A stretch of DNA of 64,000 nucleotides from Oceanococcus sp. HetDA_MAG_MS8 (GCA_019192445.1 JAHCMK010000003.1:372001-436000); one strand, 5' to 3'; counted from the first letter of the stretch, positions 8,401 through 17,627 are shown. Translations and numbers: made by a program. Notes: generated by a model not told the origin, from the sequence alone.

Positions 8401-9624
8401 ATGCGCCAACGCGGCGGTTCCGGCCGCGTACTGGAGCTGTACTACCAGCCCGGCGACCCGCACTCCCATCTCTGTGCCCAGCTACTTAGCGAGCTGCAAC
8501 GCCGGCTGCACATTCCGGTTCAAGTCTACGTCGTGCCGGAGCCGGCTTCTGACTGCTATCCGGAAGCCGAAAAGCAGCGCCTCTTCGCGCGCCAGGATGC
8601 GGCCCAGATTGCCCCCGCCTACGGGCTGCACATGCCAGGCCTAGAGCCGCCCTGCCCGGATGATTGTTTACGCGCCGCGCGCACCTTATTAGGTGCTCGG
8701 AATGTGGATGACTTTGTGCGTCGGGAGGCAATTTGTGCCGGCGCCTTGTTCCGCGCCGAGGACATAACCGCTGCGGCCCGACCGTTTGCGGCTTTGGATC
8801 TGGCCGCGACGGAGCGACAACTGGCCGCCAATGCCAAGCGTCGAGAGCGACTTGGTCATTATTTGCCCGCCATGTGGCAATTCAACGGTGAATGGTTTTG
8901 GGCGCTGGATCGTTTGGGGTTTTTAGAGCAGCGATTGCGTGCGCAGGGTGTGCTCAGCGGCTCGGAGTCCTTAGTGACTCGCCATCCGGCATTGGCGACG
9001 TGGCCTGAGGATTCCGTCAATCACTCCTGTGATTTCTGGTTTAGTTTTCGTAGCCCTTATTCCTACTTGGCGGCGATGGATTGGGCCGCCAAACCGCAGT
9101 ATCACAAGTATCTCAATGTACGGCCGGTGTTGCCGATGGTAATGCGGGGTTTACCAGTGCCGCAGGCGAAACGTCTCTACATTGTGCGTGATGCCCAGCG
9201 CTTGGCAGATGCCTCTGGAGTGCCCTTTGGCCGTATCGTGGACCCCGTGGGCAGTGGAGTGCGGCGCTGCCTGGCGGTGTTCCCACTCGCCGAGGGCGTG
9301 GGTCAACAGCTGGCCTTTTTGTGTGCGGCTGGCCGGGCTTGCTGGGGTGAGGGCATAGATCTGGCCACAGATGCGGGGCTGCGCTATGCGGTCGAACAAG
9401 CCGGGATGTCGTGGTCACGGGCCCGTGCCATGTTGACTCCGCCGCTAGACATCGACTACGCAGAGAAAAATCAACAGGACTTATTCGCTGCTGGGTTATG
9501 GGGCGTACCCAGCTACAAAATGGGTGAGTGGGTAAGCTGGGGGCAGGACCGCCATTGGTTACTGCAATCCTATTGGGACCGCGCGGCCACAGAGATGACC
9601 GATTCATTTGCTCATGCGGGGTAG
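8401..9624 (+). CDS. tandem DsbA-like / 2-hydroxychromene-2-carboxylate isomerase-like protein
   Basis: Two thioredoxin-fold DsbA/HCCA-isomerase-type domains in one chain of about 407 residues. The first begins with VLELYYQPGDPHSHL and the second with CDFWFSFRSPYSYLA, where a Ser replaces the redox Cys pair, as in HCCA isomerases. The C-terminal motif LWGVPSYKMGEWVSWGQDR also matches that family, which uses glutathione. There is no signal peptide. The start is uncertain: the reading frame is open from 8128, and a basic helical stretch before 8401 (LRSYLTPLLTRGSGPL in effect) may belong to the protein if a TTG at 8332 is used. I chose the ATG at 8401, which has GGGGGAG ten bases upstream. Substrate unknown. 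Confidence 0.75.
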   Translation: MRQRGGSGRVLELYYQPGDPHSHLCAQLLSELQRRLHIPVQVYVVPEPASDCYPEAEKQRLFARQDAAQIAPAYGLHMPGLEPPCPDDCLRAARTLLGARNVDDFVRREAICAGALFRAEDITAAARPFAALDLAATERQLAANAKRRERLGHYLPAMWQFNGEWFWALDRLGFLEQRLRAQGVLSGSESLVTRHPALATWPEDSVNHSCDFWFSFRSPYSYLAAMDWAAKPQYHKYLNVRPVLPMVMRGLPVPQAKRLYIVRDAQRLADASGVPFGRIVDPVGSGVRRCLAVFPLAEGVGQQLAFLCAAGRACWGEGIDLATDAGLRYAVEQAGMSWSRARAMLTPPLDIDYAEKNQQDLFAAGLWGVPSYKMGEWVSWGQDRHWLLQSYWDRAATEMTDSFAHAG

Positions 9625-9659
9625 ACTCTGCGCTCGGTTCATTTTTCAAGAGTGCGCTC

Positions 9660-10325
9660 ATGAGCGAGTGGGATCTCAGCGGAGAAGAGGCAAGAGTCAT
9701 TGCCGTATTGGTGGAGAAATCGCAGACCACGCCGCAGTATTACCCCATGACGGTGAATGCGATCACCCAGGGGTGTAACCAGAAGTCTGCCCGGCATCCA
9801 GTGATGCAACTCACGCAGGGAGAGACAGGGCGGGCACTCAATGCCTTGTTGGAGCGCAACTGGGTCGATCGTGAAGAAGACGGCGGGCGCGTGCCGCGCT
9901 GGCGGCAACAGATGCGTAGTCAGCTGCTGCTGAAAAAGCCCACCCAAGCCGTGCTCACGGCGCTGGTGCTGCGTGGGCCACAAACCCAAAGTGAGCTGCA
10001 ACGACATGCCCAGCCCCTCGGCGGCCCCACCGACAGCGCTTCCATGAGTGAGGCTCTAGACGATTTGGCGGATCGTGCTCAACCCCTGGTGATGCGTCTG
10101 GAGCGGGCGGCTGGGCAAAAAGAGCCACGCTGGGTGCATTTGCTCTGCGGCGCAGAGCACGCGCAGGAACAGGCTCAGTCAGCGGTGCGCGTGGCGCGCA
10201 TGCCACATAACGAGGACGACACCTTAAAGGCTCGCGTGGCCGCGCTGGAAGAAAGGGTGGCCGCTTTGGAAGCCCAGCTTCATTCAGTAACGACCACGAC
10301 TCAGCCCTCGCATAGCGAGGGCTGA
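9660..10325 (+). CDS. yceH: YceH/UPF0502 family protein
   Basis: Conserved proteobacterial protein of 221 residues built from two winged-helix domains, of unknown biochemical function. The N-terminal part EEARVIAVLVEKSQTTPQYYPMTVNA and the segment NQKSARHPV are hallmark sequences of the family (DUF480). A C-terminal coiled coil (KARVAALEERVAALEAQL) ends the protein. The ATG at 9660 is preceded by AAGAG. Its TGA forms the last three bases of a strong hairpin. The product may be a regulator, but no target is evident. Confidence 0.88.
   Translation: MSEWDLSGEEARVIAVLVEKSQTTPQYYPMTVNAITQGCNQKSARHPVMQLTQGETGRALNALLERNWVDREEDGGRVPRWRQQMRSQLLLKKPTQAVLTALVLRGPQTQSELQRHAQPLGGPTDSASMSEALDDLADRAQPLVMRLERAAGQKEPRWVHLLCGAEHAQEQAQSAVRVARMPHNEDDTLKARVAALEERVAALEAQLHSVTTTTQPSHSEG
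10301..10325. terminator. perfect hairpin between convergent yceH and slyX
   Basis: A ten-base stem TCAGCCCTCG, loop CATAG and matching CGAGGGCTGA. The yceH stop codon is the last three bases of the stem. No T-run follows on either strand, so it may act as a bidirectional 3' end or mRNA-stabilising structure rather than a classical intrinsic terminator. Confidence 0.5.
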
Positions 10326-10337
10326 TGACCAGCCCGT

Positions 10338-10565
10338 TTAATAATGGGGTGGGCGCTCGTCGTCGTTACTGCCGGTGGCTGCCACTTCAGTCCGCAGGCC
10401 TTCAATTTGCCGGTGTAGCTGCTGTACCTGTTTGACCAACGCATCCAGGCTGAGCTGTTGCTTGGCCACGATCTCATTCAGGCTGCGCACGGTGTCGTCG
10501 GCAAAGGCCAAGCGGCTCTCCAAATCCACTAGGCGCTGCTCTTGCTCGCTGATCGAGAGACTCAT
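10338..10565 (-). CDS. slyX: SlyX family protein
   Basis: Small coiled-coil protein of 75 residues and unknown function. The body, with LESRLAFADDTVRSLNEIVAKQQ, is heptad-like, and the chain ends in PPHY, the C-terminus typical of SlyX. It lies downstream of the parvulin gene on the same strand with a 40-base gap, and converges with yceH. No membrane or enzyme motif is present. Confidence 0.9.
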   Translation of the reverse strand: MSLSISEQEQRLVDLESRLAFADDTVRSLNEIVAKQQLSLDALVKQVQQLHRQIEGLRTEVAATGSNDDERPPHY

Positions 10566-10605
10566 GGGCTAACCGTCGGGAAGCAAAGCTTTGATGACGC
10601 CTTCT

Positions 10606-10890
10606 TTAAGCGTCACTACGCTCGGTGATTTCCAGCAGGTGGTAGCCAAACTGAGTTTTGATGGGCCCGTGGACGGTGTGCAGGGCATCTCTGAATACCA
10701 CTTCATCGAATTCGGGCACCATCATGCCCTGACGAAACTGGCCCAAATCGCCGCCGCTTTTTCCTGAGGGGCAGGTGGAGTGCTGCTGGGCGACTGCTGC
10801 GAAGTCCGCACCGTTGGCAATTTCATCTTTGAGTTGTTGGCACTGTTCTTCGGAGGCCACCAAAATGTGGCGTGCACTGGCTGAAGGCAT
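10606..10890 (-). CDS. ppiC: parvulin-type peptidyl-prolyl isomerase
   Basis: Cytoplasmic proline isomerase of 94 residues, almost exactly the size of E. coli PpiC and made only of the rotamase domain. Signature segments are ARHILVASEE, the NGADFAAVAQQHSTCPSGKSGGDLG core, FRQGMMVPEFD, and TQFGYHLLEI at the end. An upstream in-frame ATG at 10917 would add MFSFLRAKK; I prefer the ATG at 10890 because it matches the family's N-terminus. It may share a transcript with slyX. Confidence 0.9.
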   Translation of the reverse strand: MPSASARHILVASEEQCQQLKDEIANGADFAAVAQQHSTCPSGKSGGDLGQFRQGMMVPEFDEVVFRDALHTVHGPIKTQFGYHLLEITERSDA

Positions 10891-11059
10891 TTTTTTCGCT
10901 CTGAGGAAAGAAAACATGAGGGAATGCTAGCAGTCTGGCCGTTTGCGGTCAGTAAGCGCGTCGCCCTCCACACAGGCGAGCGTCATGATTGGCCCTTGGC
11001 GCGCTATGCATGATGGACATTGCACGGAGGTCGATAGCCTGAGAGCGGGTGGACTTCCG

Positions 11060-11065
11060 TATAAT
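11060..11065 (+). promoter_or_regulatory. consensus -10 box immediately before an ATG
   Basis: TATAAT lies at 11060-11065 in the context CCGTATAATGC, and the ATG of the next gene is at 11072. Transcription usually starts about seven bases after such a box, so the mRNA could begin at or beside the start codon. The same CCGTATAATGC context recurs before argG (43831-43841). No good -35 box is visible at 17 bases. Confidence 0.5.
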
Positions 11066-11071
11066 GCTGCA

Positions 11072-12424
11072 ATGCAACACACACTGACGAAACCATGGAT
11101 GGTTGTGCTGCTGGGGCTGCTGAGCAGCCAGGCCGCCGCCGTGGACCTCAAGCTCGAAGGCCAGCTCAACCAGTACTCCGGCCTCAGCCCGGTGTTGCGG
11201 CCTTCTGCGGCATTGACTCTAGAAGCTCGGCCTTATGCCAGGGAGCGCGGAGGAACCACCTATAACTTGGACGTGGTTTTGTTCGGCCGCTACGGCGAGG
11301 GCGTTGAAGAAGGCCGTAAACACGTGGATATACGTGAGTTCGGATACATCTTTGCCAACCGCCATTTGGAGTGGCGCATGGGCATCGGGCGGGCTTTTTG
11401 GGGCGTCACCGAGTCTGTGCATCTGGTCGACATCATCAACCAGGACGATGCTCTGGAAGACATTGATGGCGAGGACAAGCTCGGCCAGCCTTGGTTGGCC
11501 GCGAGCACGCGGTTGGGTCCGGGGAATTTGGGGGTGTTCGTCTTACCGCGCTTTCGCGAGCGTGAGTTCTCGCCGGTGTTTCGGGAGCTGGCGCCTTTCG
11601 CGATTCGCGAGGAGGAACGTCGTTTCGAGTCCAGCCGCGAACAACAGCATGTTGATTACGCCCTGCGTTATGGGCAGCGCTGGGGCGGACTTGAGGCGCG
11701 ACTGTCCTATTTCCAGGGCACGAACCGGGAACCCGTGCTGCAGCCCTGCGCGGCCCAAGGCAGCGGCCGTCCTGGCACCGAGAATCAAGCGAACTGTGAC
11801 CTCAGTGAAGCTTTTGCTCCCCCCGACGTTGATCCATTGACCGCTGTGCTCATCAATACCGCAGCCTTATTCGACCTAGGTCCTTCCCAAGACGAGCTGG
11901 AAGAGGAGTTCATTGAAGAGGCCCTGGCCGATGTGGTGTTGATCCCGCGCTATGATCAAATTCAGCAAGTCGGCCTAGAGGCGCAGTGGGTTCGGGGCGC
12001 CGCCGCATGGAAGTTGGAAGGGCGCTGGCGCGAACAGCGCTCTGAAGACCAAATCGCCTTTGCAGGCGGGGTGGAATACAGCTTGGGGGTGTTTTGGGAT
12101 GGGCTGTTGGATATTGGCCTCCTCGCCGAATATCTGTACGACGATCGCGACCCAGACGTATTTTTCAACCTGTTTGACGACGACATATTCGTCGGCACGC
12201 GGGTTCTAGGAAATGACATTGCCGGCACTCAGATACTCGGCGGAGTGATAGTTGACCGCAATGATGGCTCGTGGTTTTGGTCCTTAGAAGCCAGTCGCCG
12301 TCTCAACGGGCGTTTGCTGGCGACCATCGAAACTCGCGGCTTCCAGCCGCGTGGTGAGGCCGCAGTCACCGACTTCTTGGATGATCTCGATAGTCTGCGC
12401 CTGCAGCTAGAGCTGTTTTTTTAG
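11072..12424 (+). CDS. predicted outer-membrane beta-barrel protein of unknown family
   Basis: I do not recognise this 450-residue protein. It opens with a signal peptide: a Lys at 7, a hydrophobic core VVLLGLLSS, and cleavage after AAA near residue 22. The mature part alternates short hydrophobic and polar stretches typical of barrel strands (FGYIFANRHLEWRMGIGRAFWG) and is acidic. The C-terminus LQLELFF ends in aromatic Phe, the usual outer-membrane insertion signal. The ATG at 11072 fits the signal peptide; a longer frame from 10943 starts with non-signal sequence and is unlikely. No transporter partner is adjacent. Confidence 0.75.
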   Translation: MQHTLTKPWMVVLLGLLSSQAAAVDLKLEGQLNQYSGLSPVLRPSAALTLEARPYARERGGTTYNLDVVLFGRYGEGVEEGRKHVDIREFGYIFANRHLEWRMGIGRAFWGVTESVHLVDIINQDDALEDIDGEDKLGQPWLAASTRLGPGNLGVFVLPRFREREFSPVFRELAPFAIREEERRFESSREQQHVDYALRYGQRWGGLEARLSYFQGTNREPVLQPCAAQGSGRPGTENQANCDLSEAFAPPDVDPLTAVLINTAALFDLGPSQDELEEEFIEEALADVVLIPRYDQIQQVGLEAQWVRGAAAWKLEGRWREQRSEDQIAFAGGVEYSLGVFWDGLLDIGLLAEYLYDDRDPDVFFNLFDDDIFVGTRVLGNDIAGTQILGGVIVDRNDGSWFWSLEASRRLNGRLLATIETRGFQPRGEAAVTDFLDDLDSLRLQLELFF

Positions 12425-12623
12425 GCTCCTCTAGCCGTAGCGCCGAATGAGTCAATCATGGCTTAGCGGCGGTTGGTCTAATCTCTAAGCAATACTAGCC
12501 CAGCGCCTCAACTTTGCAGCAGGCTTGGTAATCCAGTAGGGCACGGGGCTTGAGCCCAACTACGCAACATTGCGGTCGTGGGTTCGGGCTGGGCCTTCAA
12601 CTTTGGCTTCTTCTTTGCATGGC

Positions 12624-12650
12624 TAAAAAACATCGTGTACGGTGTTTTTA
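12624..12650 (+). promoter_or_regulatory. terminator-like hairpin in the ggpP leader
   Basis: An AT-armed hairpin: AAAAACATCG, loop TGTA, then CGGTGTTTTT with one G-U pair. It ends in a five-T run and sits about 43 bases before the ggpP ATG. It could terminate the upstream barrel gene, 200 bases away, or act as an attenuator in the ggpP-ggpS leader. The dyad symmetry would let it work in both directions. Confidence 0.45.
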
Positions 12651-12692
12651 TGCGCTGCAACACGCGCGAAGTCATTTGTCCCCTGGAGTTTC

Positions 12693-13412
12693 ATGCACAT
12701 TCTGGCAACCGACCTCGATGGCACCTTTCTTGGTGGTAGTGAGACGGCGCGCGCCCGTCTCATCGATCATTTCCTGGCCGCGCCAGATCGACGTCTGCTG
12801 TATGTGACCGGCCGATCAGTCAACAGCGTACAAGGCCTGATTCGTGAGGGCAGGCTGCCCGAACCTGATGGCATGATTTGCGATGTGGGCACCACCGTGG
12901 CCTGCGGCCGCGGCCAGCGTTTGCCAGGGCCAGCTCAAGAGGCGGTGGAAGCTGTTTGGAAAGATCAGACCCAGGCTATTTTGGAGCTGCTCGATGGGCA
13001 TCCAGGCCTGCGCCTGCAGGATGATTTTGGTCCACGCCGGGTGTCTTACACCTTTGAGCCGGGCACCGACCTGGATACTCCTGCCGCCAAAGTGCGGGAG
13101 TTAGGTCTCACCCCGCTGGTGTCAGCCAACGTCTTTTTTGACGTGCTACCACCGGGAATCAACAAGGGCGTGACGCTACGCCGCTGGTTAGAGCAACATG
13201 ACTATCAGCCCCACCAGGCGCTCGCTGCCGGTGACACTTTGAACGATTTGGCCCTCCTGGAGTCGGGTTGCCCAGCGGTCATGGTGGGCAATGCCGAAGA
13301 GGGATTGAAACAGCGCCTACAGCCCAGTGACACCATCTTTCACGCCCGAGGCGAGGGCTGCGACGGAATCGTGGAGGCCTTGGAGCACTTTGGGGTGGAG
13401 TTAAACGCATGA
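12693..13412 (+). CDS. ggpP: HAD-IIB phosphatase, probable glucosylglycerol-3-phosphate phosphatase
   Basis: Predicted phosphatase of 239 residues that would remove phosphate from glucosylglycerol phosphate. All HAD motifs are visible: DLDGTF (residues 6-11), TGRS, the Lys in INKGVTLRRW, and GDTLNDLALL. It resembles the sucrose-phosphatase-type domain fused to the N-terminus of GgpS in some pseudomonads and Azotobacter; here it is a separate gene. Its stop overlaps the ggpS start in ATGA at 13409-13412, implying translational coupling. GGAG lies just before the ATG. The function is inferred from context; a trehalose or mannosylglycerate phosphatase is a less likely alternative. Confidence 0.82.
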   Translation: MHILATDLDGTFLGGSETARARLIDHFLAAPDRRLLYVTGRSVNSVQGLIREGRLPEPDGMICDVGTTVACGRGQRLPGPAQEAVEAVWKDQTQAILELLDGHPGLRLQDDFGPRRVSYTFEPGTDLDTPAAKVRELGLTPLVSANVFFDVLPPGINKGVTLRRWLEQHDYQPHQALAAGDTLNDLALLESGCPAVMVGNAEEGLKQRLQPSDTIFHARGEGCDGIVEALEHFGVELNA

Positions 13413-14917
13413 GTTCTAGCCTCGTCGTCGTTTATCACCGTCAGCCTTTTGAAGAGCAGATTGTTGACGGCAAAACCGTGGTGCGCAGCCACCGCAGCCC
13501 TAATGGGATCGTTCCCACCCTGCGTGGATTCTTCCAGTATTTCGATAAGGGGACCTGGGTGGCCTGGACCGAAGTCTCCGAAGACCAAGCTGGCGGAGTC
13601 GTGAGCGAACGTGAGGTGGCCTACGCCGGTGAGCACTATCATGTGTCGCAGGTGGGCCTGACGCCGGAGCAGGTGCACTCCTTTTATAAGGTGACGTCTA
13701 AAGCTTCGTTATGGCCGGTGCTGCACACCTTTCCCAATATGTTTGACTACGATGCGGCAGATTGGGACACCTTCCGCGAGGTCAACCGCATTTTTGCCAA
13801 GGCGACTTGCGAAGTGGCGGAAGAAGGAGCATGGATTTGGGTGCACGACTACAACCTCTGGTTGGTGCCCAAGATGATCCGAGACATGCGTCCGGATCTG
13901 AAAATCGCGTTCTTTCACCACACCCCGTTTCCCAGCTCCGATGTGTTCGGGGTGCTGCCGTGGCGGACGGAGATCACCGAATCTTTGTTGTCTTGCGATC
14001 GGGTTGGATTCCACATCCCGCGCTATGCAGAGAACTTCGCCGGTGTCGCACGTGCTTTCGGTGGGGCGCGTGCAACTCGCAGGGAGCCTGTGTCTGAGCG
14101 GCTTCGGCCTGAAGGGTGGGCCCTGCAGGAATCATGGTGCGTGACCGAGCTGGAGTGGGAGGGGCGAAAAATCGCCGTGGATTCCGTGCCTCTGGGCGTG
14201 AACGTGGATCAAATTGAGGCTACCGTCAACGCGCCAGAGGCGAGGGCCCGCGCAGCAGACATCCGGGAACAAATCCGGGTGGACACCATGCTGTTTGCGG
14301 TGAGCCGCGTGGACTACACCAAGGGCACGCTGGAAATGCTGCAATGCTACGAGCGCTTGCTGCAGCGGCGTCCGGATCTGATCAACAAAATCAAACTCTA
14401 TGTGGTTTGCGTTGCCCCGGCCAAAGGCATGGCGGTATACGACCAGATTCAGGCTGAAATCGAACAGAAGGTTGGCTCCATCAACGGTAAGTATTCTCAG
14501 CTGGGCTGGGTGCCGGTGGTGTTATTTTCTACGCCCTTGCAATTCAGCGAGCTCATGAGCTGGTATATGGCTGCGGATGTGTGCTGGATTACTCCCTTGA
14601 GGGATGGGTTAAACCTCGTGGTGAAGGAGTATGTGGCCGCCAAACAGGGTGAACCTGGCCGGTTGATTCTGTCGGAGTTCACGGGCGCAGCCGTGGAGCT
14701 GTCCGATGCCATTCTTACGCACCCTTACTCGGCGCGGAGCATGGATTCCGCCATTGATGAGGCCTTGGCCATGGGTGATGAGCAGGCCCGCGAGCATATG
14801 CAAGCCATGCATAGAGGTATCCGTACCCATGATTTGGCGGCGTGGACCCGGCGCTTACTAGAGCGCTTTGGGGTGGACAGCTCTGCGGTTGGGCAGAGCA
14901 AGGGTGCGGCGGCTTAG
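13409..14917 (+). CDS. ggpS: glucosylglycerol-phosphate synthase
   Basis: GT20-type glycosyltransferase of 502 residues that joins ADP-glucose and glycerol-3-phosphate in the synthesis of the osmolyte glucosylglycerol. The N-terminal sequence SSLVVVYHRQPFEE with SPNGIVPTLRGFF matches GgpS rather than OtsA. Shared GT20 features follow: WIWVHDYNLWLVP, FFHHTPFPSSDVF, VSRVDYTKG and LRDGLNLVVKEYVAAK. It overlaps the phosphatase gene by four bases. Synthesis is expected to rise with salt; the hairpin before ggpP is a possible control site. The gene ends 58 bases before the convergent purK. Confidence 0.9.
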   Translation: MSSSLVVVYHRQPFEEQIVDGKTVVRSHRSPNGIVPTLRGFFQYFDKGTWVAWTEVSEDQAGGVVSEREVAYAGEHYHVSQVGLTPEQVHSFYKVTSKASLWPVLHTFPNMFDYDAADWDTFREVNRIFAKATCEVAEEGAWIWVHDYNLWLVPKMIRDMRPDLKIAFFHHTPFPSSDVFGVLPWRTEITESLLSCDRVGFHIPRYAENFAGVARAFGGARATRREPVSERLRPEGWALQESWCVTELEWEGRKIAVDSVPLGVNVDQIEATVNAPEARARAADIREQIRVDTMLFAVSRVDYTKGTLEMLQCYERLLQRRPDLINKIKLYVVCVAPAKGMAVYDQIQAEIEQKVGSINGKYSQLGWVPVVLFSTPLQFSELMSWYMAADVCWITPLRDGLNLVVKEYVAAKQGEPGRLILSEFTGAAVELSDAILTHPYSARSMDSAIDEALAMGDEQAREHMQAMHRGIRTHDLAAWTRRLLERFGVDSSAVGQSKGAAA

Positions 14918-14975
14918 GCCCGTACTGTGAGCGCGGGCGCATAACTCGCAGCGGCCCGCGGGTTCGGCACTGATA

Positions 14976-16100
14976 CTAGCGGCGGAATTCCTCGGGTGCG
15001 GCTTGCGCTTGGTCCAGCAATATCTGGCGCGCCGCATCAATGTCCGCGACATCTAGCAGCCAGTGGCCCATTTTTCTTGCCCGCCGTGGCGCTTTACCGT
15101 AAAGGATGATTTCGCCGCCGTAACGGGCTTGCATAGCCTGCGCGGTCGCTGGGTCATTAATGCCATGCTCGGGATATAAATTGAGCATGCCGCAATCGCG
15201 AACATCGAGCTGGGGTAAGGGGAGCTCCATTGTGGCTCGAACATGGAGTTCAAACTGGGAGCAGTTGGCTCCACGCGAGGTCAGGTGGCCGCTGTTGTGT
15301 ACGCGAGGGGCAATTTCATTCACCAGCACCTGGCCGTCGGGAGCGAGAAAAAACTCCACGGCAATCACCCCGCGGCCGTCCCATTGGCTGGCGATACGTC
15401 GCCAAATTTCCTCGCCGCGCTCGCGGGCAGCGGCCGAGATTGGGGCGGGCCAGCGAGAAATATGCAGCTGTCCCGCGATGTGTACGTTGTCGATGGGGGG
15501 ATACAGGCGCATTTGCCCCTCGCTGCCACGAGCGCCAACGACGGAAAACTCCTGTACGTCGATAATCCAGCGCTCCATCACACAGGGCATTTGGCCAAGC
15601 TCATCCCAGGCTTCAACCAACTCTTCTGCACAACGCACCTTGCGCTGACCTTTGCCGTCATAGCCGCCTTTACGGAGCTTGAGTACGGCCGGGAATTGCG
15701 CTTCGGCTTGCGCTTGCTCCAAGGCGCTGCGGGAATCTATAGACCAAAACTCGGGTTGAGGCGCGCCCACTCGGCGTAAGAAGGCCCGTTGAGTTAGGCG
15801 ATCACTGAGCTGGCGCATCAGCTCAGGCCCGGGCTGCACCTCCGTGCGTTGGGCCAAATACACCAGTGTGGCATCAGGTACGTGTTCAGTATCCAGGGTG
15901 ACCACCTGGCTGAGTTCGGCCAGGCGATTTAAGCTGGCGTTATCCCCAAACGAGCCCTGAACAAAGTGGGTACATGCGCTGCGCGCCGGAGCATTGGGGT
16001 CGGCACTGAGTACGGCAGTGTCAATTCCTAGTTCCTGTGCTGAATGGCACATCAACATCGCGAGTTGACCGCCACCCAAAATTCCCAATGTGGTACTCAT
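14976..16100 (-). CDS. purK: N5-carboxyaminoimidazole ribonucleotide synthase
   Basis: ATP-grasp enzyme of purine synthesis (374 residues) that converts AIR, ATP and bicarbonate to N5-CAIR. The N-terminus [15 protein letters not shown] is the PurK dinucleotide-fold motif. Further marks are [42 protein letters not shown] and the ATP-grasp carboxylate region. Length is normal. Its ATG overlaps the purE stop by four bases (ATGA), so it follows purE, which in turn follows a bicarbonate transporter gene. Confidence 0.95.
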   Translation of the reverse strand: MSTTLGILGGGQLAMLMCHSAQELGIDTAVLSADPNAPARSACTHFVQGSFGDNASLNRLAELSQVVTLDTEHVPDATLVYLAQRTEVQPGPELMRQLSDRLTQRAFLRRVGAPQPEFWSIDSRSALEQAQAEAQFPAVLKLRKGGYDGKGQRKVRCAEELVEAWDELGQMPCVMERWIIDVQEFSVVGARGSEGQMRLYPPIDNVHIAGQLHISRWPAPISAAARERGEEIWRRIASQWDGRGVIAVEFFLAPDGQVLVNEIAPRVHNSGHLTSRGANCSQFELHVRATMELPLPQLDVRDCGMLNLYPEHGINDPATAQAMQARYGGEIILYGKAPRRARKMGHWLLDVADIDAARQILLDQAQAAPEEFRR

Positions 16101-16603
16101 GGCAAGATGTCGTTGGCTTCGATGGCAGCTGTTTGGCGGCTGCGGAAGGCGTCTAGGCGTTTTGCTAAGTCAGCATTCTCTAGGGCCAGAACGGCCACCG
16201 CACTCAAAGCCGCATTGGCTGCGCCGGCTTTACCGATGGCAAAGGTGGGCACGGGAACGCCTTTGGGCATTTGCACGATAGATAACAGGGCGTCGATGCC
16301 CCGCAACATCGATTTTTCGTGGGCCACGGGTACGCCGAAGACCGGGAGGGGGGTCACGGCAGCAAGCATTCCGGGTAGGTGGGCTGCACCACCTGCACCC
16401 GCAATAATGACCTTCAGGCCACGGTCCCGCGCGCTCTCGCCATATTGATGGAGTTTTTGCGGCGTGCGGTGTGCGGAAACAACGCGGGCCTCAAAAGGCA
16501 GATCGAACTTGCGCAGGATATCTGCGGCATGTTCCATCACAGGCCAGTCCGAGCGGCTGCCCATCACAAGGCCAACGATCGGCGATGGGGAGGAGTCGGT
16601 CAT
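16097..16603 (-). CDS. purE: N5-CAIR mutase
   Basis: Class I PurE (168 residues) that rearranges N5-CAIR to CAIR in purine synthesis. Motifs are [21 protein letters not shown] and [15 protein letters not shown], which together form the active site. The ATG at 16603 has GGAG seven bases upstream; a longer frame starting at 16630 would run into sbtA. The start overlaps the sbtA stop (ATGA) and the stop overlaps the purK start (ATGA), so three genes are translationally linked. Confidence 0.95.
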   Translation of the reverse strand: MTDSSPSPIVGLVMGSRSDWPVMEHAADILRKFDLPFEARVVSAHRTPQKLHQYGESARDRGLKVIIAGAGGAAHLPGMLAAVTPLPVFGVPVAHEKSMLRGIDALLSIVQMPKGVPVPTFAIGKAGAANAALSAVAVLALENADLAKRLDAFRSRQTAAIEANDILP

Positions 16604-17574
16604 GCAAAATCTCCGGGGCCGAGGACCCACTGCGCGAAGCCAAAATACAAAGGTATTCCGACAATAATATTGAATGGAAAGGTCACGCTGAGCGCCAGGG
16701 TTGTTCCCAGCGCCACGTTGGCGTTGGGTATGGCCATGCGCAGGCCAGCGGGAACCACAATGTACGAAGCGCTGGCGGTCAGAACGGCTAACAAGGCGGC
16801 GTCAGACGCATCCAATCCCAGCAGAAAACCGCACAGGATAGCGCTAACCGCGCAAAAGAGGGGAAAAATGATCGCGAACAGCGGTAATACCCATCCATGC
16901 ACACGCCACTCTGGTTGGCTGTCCCCGGCTTGTAAGCCCATGTCTAACAAAAACACGCAAAGCAAACCGTAGAACGGTGCGATGAAGGCTTGCTCTAACA
17001 TGCCAGCGGAGTCGCCGCGGGCCAGTAAGCCGATGAGTAGGCCGCCTAACAGTAATACGATGCTGGGGTTGGCCAGCACATCATGCAGCCAATGCCACCA
17101 TGAGGACGGCTGCGGGCGCCCCAGGCTGCGGCCTGCTAACCAAATGCCAGTGAACAAGGCTGGAATCTCCATCACGAGCAATAAGGCCACCATATGGCCG
17201 CTGTACTCGACTTGGCGCACATGGAAATAGTTCAGGGCTGCCATAAACGTGACCACACTGACCGAGCCGTAATGAGTGGCAATGGCGGCGGCATCGGCGT
17301 TATTGAGCCCGCTGCAGTACCTCAGCACCCATGAGCCCAGCCAGGGCGTACTGAGGCTGAAGATCAGGCCGCAGACGAGCAGCCAGCCGACATTTGCGGG
17401 CAGACCATGGCTGGCCATGGACAAGCCGCCTTTAATGCCAATGGCAATGAGCAGAACTTGCGAGAGCAAGGTTGCAGGCGCACGCGGAATATACAAAGGG
17501 CTGCCAATCAGCCGTGCGCCCAGCCCCAAGGCAAAAAACAAAATGGGAGCGCTGAGAAAGTTATCCAGAAGCAT
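16600..17574 (-). CDS. sbtA: SbtA-type sodium-dependent bicarbonate permease
   Basis: Integral membrane protein of 324 residues with about ten hydrophobic segments, matching the SbtA/DUF897 family that imports bicarbonate with sodium. Recognisable parts are the two inverted halves, [10 protein letters not shown] in the first, [17 protein letters not shown] near its end, and [38 protein letters not shown] in the second. It is shorter than cyanobacterial SbtA because the central cytosolic loop is short. Its stop overlaps the purE start, and a divergent NhaR-like regulator lies 91 bases upstream. I infer that it supplies bicarbonate, for example to PurK. Transport has not been shown for this protein. 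Confidence 0.85.
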   Translation of the reverse strand: MLLDNFLSAPILFFALGLGARLIGSPLYIPRAPATLLSQVLLIAIGIKGGLSMASHGLPANVGWLLVCGLIFSLSTPWLGSWVLRYCSGLNNADAAAIATHYGSVSVVTFMAALNYFHVRQVEYSGHMVALLLVMEIPALFTGIWLAGRSLGRPQPSSWWHWLHDVLANPSIVLLLGGLLIGLLARGDSAGMLEQAFIAPFYGLLCVFLLDMGLQAGDSQPEWRVHGWVLPLFAIIFPLFCAVSAILCGFLLGLDASDAALLAVLTASASYIVVPAGLRMAIPNANVALGTTLALSVTFPFNIIVGIPLYFGFAQWVLGPGDFA

Positions 17575-17627
17575 GTGTGGTGGGCCGAAGCGGGCTGCGG
17601 CCTCTGGCCTTTCTTCGAAAAAACTGG

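Noticed and set aside
14917-14975. GC-rich dyads between ggpS and purK as a terminator
   Set aside because: GCCCG and CGGGC can pair but with a long loop and no T-run, so I could not support a terminator.
16379-16972. Forward-strand frame of 197 codons
   Set aside because: It is antisense to purE and sbtA, both firmly identified.
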